Assembly (NCBI GenBank): GCA_965153455.1
Contig: OZ234499.1
Location: forward strand, 12,830,271 to 12,894,270
DNA: 64,000 nucleotides
Reading direction: 5' to 3'
Source of the DNA: Sphagnum compactum
Taxonomy: Eukaryota > Bryophyta > Sphagnopsida > Sphagnales
Part shown: positions 1 through 11,999 of the stretch, one piece after another
Layout: each line of letters opens with the position of its first letter
Position numbering within the stretch: position 1 is the stretch's first letter
Made by a program: the position numbers and the translations under genes
The notes under the pieces: generated by a model
The model's input: only the letters and a program-made list of their open reading frames with translations
What the model was told of the DNA's origin: nothing
The model's database searches: none

Positions 1-762
1 TTAGCCTTCTTTTGGAGGGAGTGTTTTTTTCGAAGAAGAAAAAAGAAGTTTTCAATATAGAGATCTCCCATCTTTAGACTATTCACAGTTAGGTATATAA
101 GAAATGAATTTAAGCATAACTGCAATAACTACCCCCAAAAAAGAGAAAAATAAAAATAGGGCAATTTAAGACATCAGAAAATTTGTTGTATTTATACAAA
201 TGAAGCTCTTGAGAAGTTTTTGTGGTAGCCACCAAAGAGCCTAAGTCCCCTTTCTAGGTAGTCTAATTAGGGCTAAAAGGTCCCGCCTCCTTTCAATCCA
301 GCAGCCCTTTTTGAAAATTTAGGTCTGTCTCTATCATACATGGGTGGTCCCAGTACATGTTGCGAACCGCCACTCAGGTGTAGCGTGTTGTGGAAGGAAA
401 TGGAAAAGTATGAAAGAGCGTCTTCACTCTCATTTCAGTACTTCCATCTTCGCTCATGAATCTCTCTCTACGCAGCTAGCTTAGGTTACAGTTGGATGCA
501 AGCGCTGGAGCTTTGGACGTGCATTGTCTTTCTCTTCTTCCTCATTGTGCATGTGTTGTTCATGCACCTGGTTCACAGTAGGAAGCAAGCAAAGTGAGAG
601 CTTCAGACACATGCGTCATCTTTTTCTTCGTCTTTGTGCGTTTACTTTCAGGCATCTAGTTTACAGTTGGAAACAAGCACAGCTTATAGAACGCAGCATT
701 TTTTTGTTCTCAACCGCGTATTTTCAACTCTTTAATCCAAAATTACAACAACATCACGAGAT
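1..762. other. Upstream region of the PAH gene, no gene seen
   Basis: No convincing coding sequence. The stretch from about 420 to 762 is less AT-rich than the first 300 bases and probably holds the promoter and 5' leader of the PAH-domain gene that starts at 763. A short ORF at 524-808 overlaps that start in another frame and has no family signature. I could not place a clear TATA box. Confidence 0.4.
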
Positions 763-1341
763 ATGGCTCATCAGCTTATCCTTTCCTGCCCAGCCGACTC
801 GGACATGAATAATTGGAGCGCAGAGAAGTATGCGAAATACGTGGAGACCTTCTTACAAGGCTTGGAGCAGAGGTTCAGGCACGATGTGGGGACGAAGAAT
901 ACTTACCTGCAATTCCTTGGGGCTGCCGCTGGTTTCCAGGAAAAGAGTATCGACACTGCTGATTGGGTGGAGTGTGTGAAGGATCTCCTTGATGGCAAGT
1001 GGTGGCTCTTCTTGACATTTGCCAGCTTCCTTCCACTAGACCACGGAGACAGGCTGCGGCGAGAAGTGGAACCAAAGCATCATGCGCAGAAGGAGAAGTT
1101 ATGGAATATGCAGTTTACCGCAGGCGAAGCCTTTGATCAAGCCCAGGACTTGGTGGGCAGAATCAGAGCCCGCTTCCAGGAGAGAAACAAAGAAAATGTG
1201 TACGATGCGTTCCTTGCGACCTCCAATAAGCACGCCAAGGGTGAGAAGACCCGAGATGAAGTGCTACAGGAAGTTGCCGACTTGTTCCTGCCCGAGCACG
1301 CAGACTTTTTGAACGAGTTCAGGTTCTTCCTGCAGGTCTGA
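763..1341 (+). CDS. Small Sin3-like protein with two paired amphipathic helix (PAH) domains
   Basis: 192 residues, no intron. Two stretches fit the PAH pattern of Sin3 corepressors. PAH-like 1 is at about residues 26-92, with YLQFLGAAAGF, then a D-W-V-E-C-V-K-DLL helix and the closing F..FLPLD. PAH-like 2 is at about 122-191, beginning AFDQAQDLVGRIRARF, then Y.AFL, a DEVLQEVADLF helix and a closing NEFRFFL. PAH domains are four-helix bundles that bind helices of transcription factors, and full Sin3 proteins exceed 1,000 residues with a histone-deacetylase-binding region. This protein lacks everything beyond the PAH pair, so it may be a stand-alone adaptor or a competitive decoy; that role is inference. 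The ATG at 763 is the first in frame, and one at residue 16 is an alternative. The reading frame ends just after PAH2. A good splice donor (AAG/GTGAGA near 1,365) lies after the stop, probably in the 3' UTR. Confidence 0.72.
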   Translation: MAHQLILSCPADSDMNNWSAEKYAKYVETFLQGLEQRFRHDVGTKNTYLQFLGAAAGFQEKSIDTADWVECVKDLLDGKWWLFLTFASFLPLDHGDRLRREVEPKHHAQKEKLWNMQFTAGEAFDQAQDLVGRIRARFQERNKENVYDAFLATSNKHAKGEKTRDEVLQEVADLFLPEHADFLNEFRFFLQV

Positions 1342-2990
1342 TAGACTTTTGGGGTGGTTTCCAAGGTGAGAGCATATCCCCTTATAACAATTTCCTATCA
1401 ACCAGAAGAGTATTGAATCTTCTTGTTAAACGATGGTGTATTATTTGAAGCTTTATCCTGGTAATTATCTCGTGGAGTGAAAGGAAGCTTTGGTTCTGGA
1501 CTGACCGTGCATTAGCCTTCTGTTGGTGGTTATGAAAAACTTCAATTCTAGAGAAGTGTTTGGTGTCAGAAAAGCCATGTCCATGCTCATTGATAATTTG
1601 TTTTCCTTGCTTCATGCATGTAAACTTTGCAATCCTATGTACATCTTCAGTCTAAATTTTTTGGAACATAATTGAAGGCAATAGAAAGCAGCAACCGATG
1701 TATTTGTTTTTAAAATGCTTCTTGTTACATTTTGCGGACAGAGAGGAGGCCTGTTTTTGTGGTTTGGAAGATGCGCAAGCAATGTCTCTTCTTTCGAGTC
1801 AATCAGTGGCAGTTGTAATAGTCACCTGATCTATTTGGTTTTCTTCCTTGTGTATGTATAGATCTGTCTCTTACAGCTAGTTGGATACGACTCAAGGCTT
1901 AATGAACATTGATCTAGTTTTGGACCTCTTTGCATCATGCACGATCACTCAAAACTTGATGAACATTGATCGATTTTTGGACCTTTAAATGCATCATCCA
2001 AGCAAAATTTTCTGGTCTTCTGTCTTTGGTTGCCACTTTGAACTTCACATCAACTTTGGAAAGTTTCTTTTGTGGGTTTTTCTTTGTCAAAATGAATGAG
2101 TGCATTCATTACACCTCGACACCATGTTCATTTTCGTTTGGTGGCTCTCTTAGGAGTGCTGGTTATATTGCAGTCAATAGGATGGTGATCTTCAAGGATA
2201 ATTAGCTTGAAGGCGATTTGAATCTCTTAAAACAACAGATTACATCACAAAGTCCAGAAAGCCTCTTCCAGATTGTTCACCTTTGCCACAGACAGTACCA
2301 TCTAAATGTTTTGAAATATGTTGCAGCTTGATTTGTCTTAAAACTAGCAGGAGCGAGGTAATCTACCTGTCTCTCCACTCTTCTCATTTCGGAGGGACAT
2401 TCACGGATATGGTTAATTACCCTAGTGCTCTTCACTCAGTTGTCTTGGCAACAATCACCAGTCTAAGGTTTTTGCATTTTCTATTCCATGCCCACTCTAC
2501 AGAGTACTCCTCATTGTAAATTTCCTGATTATGCTACAATACAAGTGTCAACAATATGGGTCCTGCCACACCACGTTTCACAAGCTTCCAAGATACCCTA
2601 TGGCTGTAGAAATAATTTTTAAAAACATCTCTTTTGATTTCTGTTCATGTTGTTGTTCTGCAAGTATCATGCAGTGAGTGCCACGACTAACCAACACAAA
2701 CACGTCTTTGAAGAACATGTGGCCTCCTTATGCACCTTGAGTCTTGGGACTTCCCATACACATACAGAAAACAGCTGCAACTATTCAATGTTGTGCCTTC
2801 AGACGGCCGAAGAGTTGAAGGTTTGGAGGATATCTAGCACAGAACCTCACTTTCCAATCGAAGCAAGGCAATTAGCATTTTGGCTGGTTTAGGGTGGACT
2901 CTGATCTCTGGCAACTAAATTACAAACTTTTCATGAATACTCAATGCTGTGTGATGGAATCTGTCGTTGAAGATATTATTTGGAAATGTC
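1342..2990. other. Intergenic, no gene recognised
   Basis: Contains the 3' flank of the PAH gene and several short ORFs of 75-81 codons in different frames, none with a recognisable motif. The composition is mixed and not strongly repetitive. I see no transposon ends or RNA genes. Confidence 0.4.
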
Positions 2991-3449
2991 TCAAGCTGTA
3001 ACAAGCCCTAGCTTAGGTATATGCTGCCAAGCAGAGTTCACGACAACATCATCATCCTTTGCCTGCTTGGGCTTAGACAGCGTACAATTGATATGATCAA
3101 CATACTAACCCCAACCAAAGAAAAATAGCTCGAGAAAGCAGCATGATTATATATGTAACCCACAAAATGAAAATTGCAAGCACCATTGTTGAAACGAAAG
3201 ACTCAGAATGCAAATGCATAGAAAGAGATACTGAAAATGGAAATTATGTCATTGTTCATCATGTGAGCTTGCAAAGTCCCATCCAAATACAAACTGATCA
3301 CAATTGCTGTCATCATACATGATGAGTTTAAACTTTGCAAGTCTGAACAAACTGCCTATAATGTATAAGACATCGATGCGACTGCTGCTGTCCACAAGCT
3401 GGAGAAAGCCAAGATGTGTAAGGGCATTCCAACCGCCACCACTTCGGCT
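2991..3449 (-). other. Coding-like minus-strand segments, unrecognised
   Basis: Two open stretches on the minus strand read like exons but match no family I know. One (3104-2991, 38 codons with TGA) follows an AG acceptor-like site at 3106-3105, contains a run KPKQAKDDDVVV and ends ...PKLGLVTA. The other (3449-3249, 67 codons with TGA) contains LTHLGFLQLVDSSSRIDVL and ends ...DFASSHDEQ. Both end in a stop, so they cannot be consecutive exons of one message as drawn. At least two frames stay open over 3330-3450, which weakens the case. This could be the 3' part of a gene whose 5' side lies toward 4.3 kb, or chance. Confidence 0.2.
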
Positions 3450-4369
3450 TCATTCTGTTTCAAAAGAGCTATAGTTCAAGCATTTATTCAGCACCTCTAC
3501 ACCCAAACCAAAAAACTCCTCGGCCTTGTCTATCTATTGTTAATTAATATGCCATAAAGAACAGATTAAAACACATGAAAACCAACAGAGATTACAACAC
3601 ATGACAGATCGCTTGTCGAAGCACCTACCATATTTCACTATTGAGCAGTCCAAACTTCAAGGCGAAGCAACGCACAAGGTAATTGCGAACTTCCCTCATT
3701 AGTATACACACGCCAAAAAAATCTCAATAACAAGGAGAATAAATCATCGATTACAGGAAAACGTGTCCCAAAGTTGATCCCGCTCAATGCATTGTCCTAA
3801 AGCATATCTATTCTCAACGAGCAATATAGAGTCTTATAGAGATATAGTCTTATAGAAAGCAAAAGGATAGATTTTGTGCACAAGGCTCCTCCTCATGCAC
3901 AGCTAACAACAGTTACACTGCAACAAGCGTAGGATATTCTGGTCCGTGGAAAGTTACAAGAAAGTATATGTAATACCTTGCAAACCAGCTGCACTAGGGA
4001 GCGCCCCATCGATCAGGCAGCGAGGAGGATACGAAATTCCTCAGTCATGAGTTGATTTGCGTGCAACCTTGCTGTGCACCGGGATTATCCTGTCTACTTC
4101 TATAAAGACTCTGGCAATGGAACTACCAGCAATCCAAGAAGAAACATAGTGGTTGGTAAATTCCGTTTCCAGAGTGCTTATAGAAGCTGAAATGATAATC
4201 CTCTTATTCCTTCATGATCGAGTCGGTCAGACGCGGCTCCAGTATGTTCGACAGGATCAGCAGAGCTACGAAGCAGTTAAATTCTGTAGATAATACATTT
4301 CAACACTCAAAGCTGATCCGCTAAAACAAACAAGCAAATAAGCGAACGAGTAGAAAAGATACTGGAACG

Positions 4370-7300
4370 CAAAACACGGACGGTGAAGAAGAAGAGGAAA
4401 TGAAGAAATTGTGATGTTGCAAATGGATTCGACGATGCTCTTTTAATTCGATGAAACACTTCCAGCTCACGCGACATTAAGAGCTTCTAGTGATAGTACC
4501 GGACCATATGATGTGAAGAGAGAATGAACGATGATCAAGAGGCGTTTGAGTACTTGGTTGATGGTGAATGAATCATGAAGAGCGCCTTTTAAGGAGTAAC
4601 TGAATTGATGGCTGGGATGTGACGAGAGAGTGCATAGTGAAGAGCTCCAAGAAGAACGCCGTTTAAAAGTACTTGGTTGATGGTTGCACTGCAGAGACAG
4701 CTGTGCAGAGACAGCTGGTTATCATTCACGCGAAGAAAGGACGGGTATCGACGTTCACGATGGGGCCCATGATGGGAAGAAAGAGTCCATCTGAAGAGCA
4801 CCGTTTGAGGAGTCCTTGGTGGATGGTTGGTAGAGCACACAGCCATGGCTGCTTGTAATGCACGTCAAGGAAGGACGGAAAAAGACGTTTGTGGCGGCCA
4901 CAAACTAAGGACGGATATGGACGTCTCTCTGCAGCAAAAACTAAGTAAATGTTGCTTCAATTGTTCAATGTTGGCACTGTACAAAATTCTATTATTAATT
5001 GTAGAGGAAATGAAAATTTTATTAATCACTTGCAACAGATAATTTGCATTTTTGTTTGGGTCTTCTATTTTCTACAATCACGGTTGTTTTGGGACCGTGG
5101 ATTTGTTTTTTAAAACTTCAATTTAAATGCAATTATGTCTTATGCAGCATCTCCTCCCCAGACCCTATGTCTCTTTCTTTATATATATTTAGCAATTAAA
5201 CTCATGAGTAGTTGTGTATTTGAGACTTTTTAAGAAAACCACTGCTCTATTTGTGCAATCAAGGCTCAACCACCCAACACCACGTTAATGATAGTTTATC
5301 AGGCTATATTTTACCTTAAAACAACAGCTATACATAAATAAATAAATAAATAAATATTTTGACACGTCCCAATCTATTGGTTGGTGAGAAAATCATTGAT
5401 GCTGATGATGTATACATTCATTTGAGCTGCTGAGGGTTTAAGGACATCGTAATCAGGCCTTCCAACATTTATTTTTGATAGGAGGGTGTTTTGCCTGATG
5501 ATGATGGCCTTCATTTATATGGAATACATGGCTGATTATTAAAAAATTCTTTTTTGGAAAATACTTGCATGGTTTAAGTCTCTAGATGGATTTTCCACCG
5601 TTCATGAATGACTAAAATAATACCATTACAAACACAAAAAATTCACTAACACAAACTAATTCACATTACACTTGGTTAGTGACCATGTCACAAACCTAGG
5701 GGGTCCAAAAACCTAGTGCATTTGCAATCCAAGATTTGCAGAATTATTTAAAGTAGCAAAATGATCCAACCACATATTTAAACAGTTCCAAGGTCCAACT
5801 TTAAATGTTAGGGCCAGGGAGATAAATTTAAGCTCCCCAATCTGGTAAAAAAAAATTTATATCTCATGAATAAATGGTGCAGAAATCTTTATTCTCATAA
5901 TTTAATGCATAACTGTTTGGCAGATTTGTGTACATGTACACTGTAAATTTTGGGAAATTTTATTTTATCCAATTCCTAAACATGTTTTTTAAATAATATA
6001 GTTTATTGATGCCATTACATAAATACATTTAAAAAATTTGGAATTATATGCAAATACCTGTACAAGACACTGTTTTCTTTTCAATTTTGTGATGTCATGT
6101 TGGTGATCATCCACAAGGAGATTTACCCATGTTTGGCTATAGAACCACTATGAAAGTAGAAATTGATTGAAATCCTTCCATATCATGGCTACTTGATTGA
6201 ACAATGTGTAGAAAAATGGTAGTTTTTTAGAGTTTAAAGACAAAATAATGGCATTTGAACACAATATTATTTTTTGAAAAAAAGATATTTCTCCAGATGG
6301 AGAAAATTCACCACAAAAAAAAGAGCTGAAATAAAACCTTTAAACGATCCATATCATTTAAATATTTTTATATGTGACTACACTAAATGTCAAAACCATT
6401 TTGAACTAGATATTGTGCAACCCCCAAGAACTAAAAGATTAATCAATAACTACTTGATGTTCTTGCTAATATTTTGTACAAATAATAATTGCAGAAGGTA
6501 TTTTTCCATGTTACTAACAACTTGTCTACTAGAAGTAAAAGGTATTATGATGAATAGGAAATCAATGTGTTTATTACTTAAGCAACTTATTTCATATTAA
6601 CTTGTCTCTAAAAACAATATAGTATCATGAGAACTAGTTACTTATATGTTATAATTCATGGCACATTAAATCATAAACTTAAAATGCATAAATATGTCTT
6701 TGGTTATATGTGGTTATTATGTGTAGGGTAAAGCCCTTAGTTGCAGGCTTTACAAGAATAAGGGCCTGCTTGAGGCAGAGCCAAGGTGAGCCCAATTCCA
6801 GTAAAGCCCATGGCCACTGGCTTTACCAAACATAAAGCATTGGTGGATTTAGTGTTTTTAAAATTCCCGTGAGACTTGGTGACTACCCACTTGGTATCAC
6901 AGGAAAAGAGTGAAAGCATGTGTTTCAAAAATTGAAACTCCTTTACAGAGTAAAAAGGCACCCTCCAACTACATTACAAAAGTCTGCCTGATGCTTTACA
7001 GGCCAAGGACATGGGCAAGCAGCTGCCCTTGATCTTTGGTAAGCTGCTCTTAGTCAGCCGGGCAGGGTGAGATGGCCAGCACATCAAGCATAAAGGGAAG
7101 TTGCTTGCCCATGCCATTACATTAACATCTTTGTTTGAATGATTATGAGGCATTAAGAAATGGCTTTGAGAACAACATTGAAACATCATGTGATCATTGT
7201 GGCAACATCATTGGAACATAGGAACATCATAAAAGCATGAAAAGGAAACATGGGAACCTGTTATGTAATAGAGAGTCTTGTAGTTCAATGGAAGATTAGA

Positions 7301-9620
7301 ACATAAATAGAACATACAATCTTTCTTTGTTTGGAAGATAATAAGAACTGTTGGTCCACTAAAATGTGACAAGTTGAAGAGCATCAACGTTACCTAGCCC
7401 AAGTTCTATGCTGCTTGGCACCAGGTGAAGAGCAAATTGGCATTCATATCATTCACCACTGGCCTTTAAAGTTTTGTGTGAAATTTCACACTGCCCATAA
7501 ATTTAATTAGAACTTTTATGTTGCAAATTCAATAACTTTCTGGGAAAAAATCCAAAAGTTCAAAAAATGAAAAAAGCCAGATTTCTATACATGGTTCAAG
7601 TTAAGTAGCCAAAAACATATTTCAGGATTTTTTTTTTTCATTTTTTTGACAGCAAAATTTGACGAAATTGGCGTATGGATGATTGCAACTTTGTTAGCTA
7701 CATTACAAAAGTGAAAAAAAAATGCCATAGATGTTAATGGTTGTATAACTCAGTGATTCTTTTGGAAATTTTTTGTCATTTTCCAACAAAAAAATTTGGG
7801 AAAACATCAGAAAAATGGGATTTTTAGTGTAAATTTGACTAATTTTGCTTAATGTGATTTGGAAAAATTTGCAATATCAAAGATTTGAAAAAAAAGAATA
7901 CTGGGTTAGGTTATGATATCAGTTACCATCTAATGGATGTTATTATGTAATCATATGTTCCTTGGAAATAAACCAATTCAGATGGATGTTGTTATAAGAA
8001 GATCATCTACATAGCCATTGGTAATATCAAGGTAAAATTAACCATATGTAGTGACACAACAATGGTGTATACTATATATCTGTTATGTTTAACAAATTCA
8101 TTTTCTTGGCGATAGGTGTTTACACATGAGCACATGTCTTGAATCTTGATCAAAGTTGTTGGTTCAATTTGGTGCCAAACATGGGCTCTAATTAAATTTC
8201 AAATCCAGTTTTTTGATACATTTATAGAAGGACATGGAAAGCCATGTAGTTTACAACAGATTATGTGACCCAGCACCCACCAGTGCACCATCTAAATAGG
8301 AAATTTGTCATTACTATGACTCAATTGTGGATAAACAGCAAGCAAGTTACCAATTTCTGCTTGCCCTCAATTTGGACAATGGCAATTAGGAATGCATTTT
8401 GTGTTCATCTAGTGAGTTGGATGAGTTTTCCCATGGTTATATATAAGCCTCTTCATCCTGCATTGCAAATATAGACTAGAATTATTTCATACCCAAAATC
8501 TCTATTCCTGCCATGTACTACTTCTCCTGAGTCCACACCAAACTTGAATGAAGTATCATACTCCCTGATGAGGTTTAGCAACTAATAGTCAAATAAGAAT
8601 TAAATGTTTTTGGGGGATTTAATTGGACACATGGATTTTTCCATTTTTTCATGTTTTCAAGATGTGTACAAAGAGTGTATATATTTATTATTAATAGGAG
8701 AGAAGATACGTGACATATTTTTGCAATTATCCATTTTGTCTGAGTGTCACAATTAGGCATTTGAATCTATAGAACTGGGTTTAGATCCCAAAAAAACCTT
8801 TTCAAATGTTTAGGAATCATGATTTGCATAATAATTTTTAAAAAGAGAGGGAATTTCTTGCAAAAAATTTATAACTTTTTACTAACTTTCATGAAATTTA
8901 TAGATTTTCAACAATGGAGCAATTTAAGAAATGGAAAAAAAATTCAACATGTAATCTCCATGATATCCTCCTTTCATCCATTAAAACTCATTTTTCCAAA
9001 ACACAATTCATTCATCCAATACATGTATTACTTTTTAACCATTTTATCATATGGCTCAAGAAAACTAAACAACACACAAATCTTTCGACATTGAAATGGT
9101 TAGCAATATTGAAGGAATTGGAGTTACATCACCAAATATTATGAACATAACTACTGCAATACCTTGGCAGCTTCAATGCTAATTAAATTAATAAAGTAGA
9201 AATTATGTTGAAATTTTCACAACACAAAATTCTCAAAGAAAAAATTTGTAAAGGAAAATAGAAAATCTATTGGAATATTCTTTTCACTTTGACATGGAAA
9301 CTTCAAATTTAATGAATTGTTCTAACAGACATGTGTTGAAGCTGCTTTTGTAGTGCCGTGTTCGGTTTTTGAAAGACTAGATATCTTCAGAGTATTATTG
9401 TAATTCTCTAGATATTTATTTATATTCAAAAAAGCCAAATTTCCCAGCCAAAAGAACCATTACAGATTATTAGCATGCCCAAGTCCAAGTGGGGTTCTGG
9501 CCAGGTCCCTGATATGCTTGCTTGGGTCTTTCATGACCTGTACTGTTCTTAACAATTGCCAAACCTATCGAACCTCAAGCCAAATCAACAATGGATTTCC
9601 TTTTTCTTTCCCAAACTTGT
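4370..9620 (+). repeat. Copy A of a ~5-kb duplicated non-coding segment
   Basis: Starting around the GTGAAGAAGAAG string near 4,384, this segment aligns in order with 12,003-16,320 (copy B). Shared landmarks are ATGAAACACTT.CAGCTCAC (4,453 / 12,073), TTGGCACTGT.CAAAATTC (4,970 / 12,494), CTTCATTTAT (5,510 / 13,693), AATAAATGG.GCA.AAATCT (5,869 / 13,918) and TGCCCATGCCATTA.ATTAAC (7,107 / 14,834). The last part, about 8,510-9,615, matches copy B only in inverted orientation. Short ORFs inside are not conserved between the copies, so I take it as non-coding. No LTRs, terminal inverted repeats or transposase were found, so the element class is unknown. Confidence 0.7.
5333..5357. repeat. (AAAT)n microsatellite
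   Basis: A run of ATAA/AAAT tetranucleotides inside copy A of the 5-kb duplication. The corresponding place in copy B (around 13,525) is AT-rich but not a clean tetranucleotide run, so the repeat expanded after the duplication. Confidence 0.8.
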
Positions 9621-11999
9621 GCGTGGCCAAAGTACGCCAGCACCCACCAGCCCGCAGGATGTATGGTGTGTTACGGAAAACACTTCAATTCATTTTATTC
9701 CTGTCCCCTACTGAACAATTTGTGGTTAGCTACATACTGAGCACCCCCTGGATGCATCTACATATCTAATAGTCACCAAATGCCTTACCTAGCTACACAT
9801 ACATTACCACTAATAGCCACTTACATTACCTGCCTATTTCCTTAGAATGCTTACCCACTTACATATAGGTAGTTAGATAGTGTCATGAAAAAGTAGGAGG
9901 GTTGACAACATAGGTTACCAAGGCAGAACCAAGGTAACTTAGTGGTGGTTAAGCTACAATTGCGTTTCATAACGGGTTTCCAATGGATACTGCATTGGTG
10001 GGTGCTGTCCCATTGAGTCCTGCATAATCCCCTTTGGCCAGAGGGAGGGTGAAGATGCTATAGTTGTATTTAATACAATTCATCTACCTTTTGTTGACTA
10101 CAACACAAAATGTGCATATTGAGAACAAGCAGTGTTTTTGGATAGCTTTAGATAATACTAAGGTTGACATAAGGTCATATAAACAATATTTATAATGGGT
10201 ATATATTCCCACCCAAAAGGGGGTGTACAATTATTCGCTCCCACCTCCTTCGGGTCATTTTGTAGTTTTGGGAATTATTTTGTAGTAGGATATAGGAAGG
10301 TGGAACTCAAATTGGCCATTGTTTACATTTTCCTAGTGGGAGGTACTCTAGGTAAAGGCCACATGTATACAGTGATGGGTATCAATGTGCATATTTACAA
10401 AATTATGGAAAATTTTGATTATGGTTTTCCTATTACACTTGACTTCATAAAATAGAGGAATTTAAATGCATCCTTTATAAATTCATTGACTTCAATAGTG
10501 AAATGCCTGTACAGATCTTTTGATCAATCCAGCTTTCATTTCAAGCCCAATATGGCTTTCTTTTTCCTTTATTGAGTTACATAATCTTACTTTTAGTTCT
10601 CTTGTGACAGATTCGTTTAATTTGTGCATACATTCATCCATAAGGGTGTTCTCTTGCATGCAGGCATAATCATATGATTCACCTCCCAATAAAGTAGATG
10701 AGATTATGTATTATATAAGTGGCATTGGCCATCTTCACACAAAAATCATCAGGCAATACGACAATGTTTTTAACCCTCAGAAAAATAACAGACACAAAGC
10801 AGGGTTGTGTTTACTTTACTCAACTATCCAAGGAGTAGCTAAATTTGGCTATTTACCAACGACCACCACTAAATTAGTTCCATCACAAAATTGTTAGAAA
10901 AATCACTGAGCACCAGAAGTGACAAGGGTGTAAATTCTGTGCTGGATTTATTTGCAAATAACTGAATTTGCTGTAAACAACTAAGGGAATCCATAATGCT
11001 TTAAATCTCATTTATGGAAATTCATAATTATTAGGCGTCGTTTAATCAACAGATTGTATACCTATTATGTAGTTGACAAACTACCTACAGTTTATGTAAA
11101 AAATGATTTAGTCTTAAAACTTGCAAAGAATATACCAATGTTTAGCAGGTTAAAACTTAGAACCACTTCAATTCCAGTTCGGCTTAGCAAAACTTGAACT
11201 AGATCTGGCCCATCTGATATTTAGAACTGGAACTAGAACCAGAAAAGAAACCAGGTAAATTGTTAGGAACCAAAACCAGGTTGCAGTTCTATTTATGTGT
11301 GAAACCAGAACCCAGATTTTTTAAGACGACTAGAACCTGGGCTAACTACTAGTTAACCCCAGTTCTGATCTGGGGTACTAAGTACCAGACCCAGATTATG
11401 GGTTCCATCTGTGTGGACCTTGAACCACAATCGTTTTAATTTATTTTTCAGAACTGGAACTGCATGTTCTTCATAAAAGTAAAGAACCACCCACGAAATG
11501 AGTAAATCTCCTTGGCTTTGGCTTTTGATCGAGGAGATTTATGAACCGAAAAATAATAGAAAATTATTACATTTATCAAAGAGGGATATTAAACTCAAAT
11601 TTTGGTTTCTGATCAATGGTGAGAATTCAACCCCCTAGTGGGAATCCCTAACTAAACACACTCATTGTGTATTATTTTTGCTTATTCAAAGATCAAAGAA
11701 AAAAAAAACTTGAAACCAATGTGCAACAAACGATAACAATTTTTGCTTATTCAAACAATGTTTCAGAGGAACATGATCCTTTCTTAAATAGACCATTTCA
11801 TGGGAAGATAACAATATTGAAAGTGGCCTTGGACGAAGGAGATTTACAAACTGAAAAGGAATAGAAAATTACCACAGTACCGGGGCCCAGGTCCTATGGT
11901 AAAATGCATTCCAGTAGCCAAACATGACAAGATTGGCTGCTGGAATGCAAAATGCACGCTAAAGAAAACAAATAGACAACTAACTGTTCCACACAAAAC
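9621..11999. other. Spacer between the two 5-kb copies
   Basis: No gene. About 9,780-9,890 is rich in TTACCTA/CTTACC strings like those in the CACTA interiors further along. About 11,160-11,480 is a low-complexity stretch of repeated GAACC / AACCAG / ACTGGAAC motifs on both strands. The rest is AT-rich with only short, unrecognised ORFs. Confidence 0.45.

Noticed and set aside
524-808. 94-codon ORF before the PAH gene
   Set aside because: Overlaps the PAH start in another frame, is rich in Cys, Phe and Ser with no motif, and is probably leader sequence.
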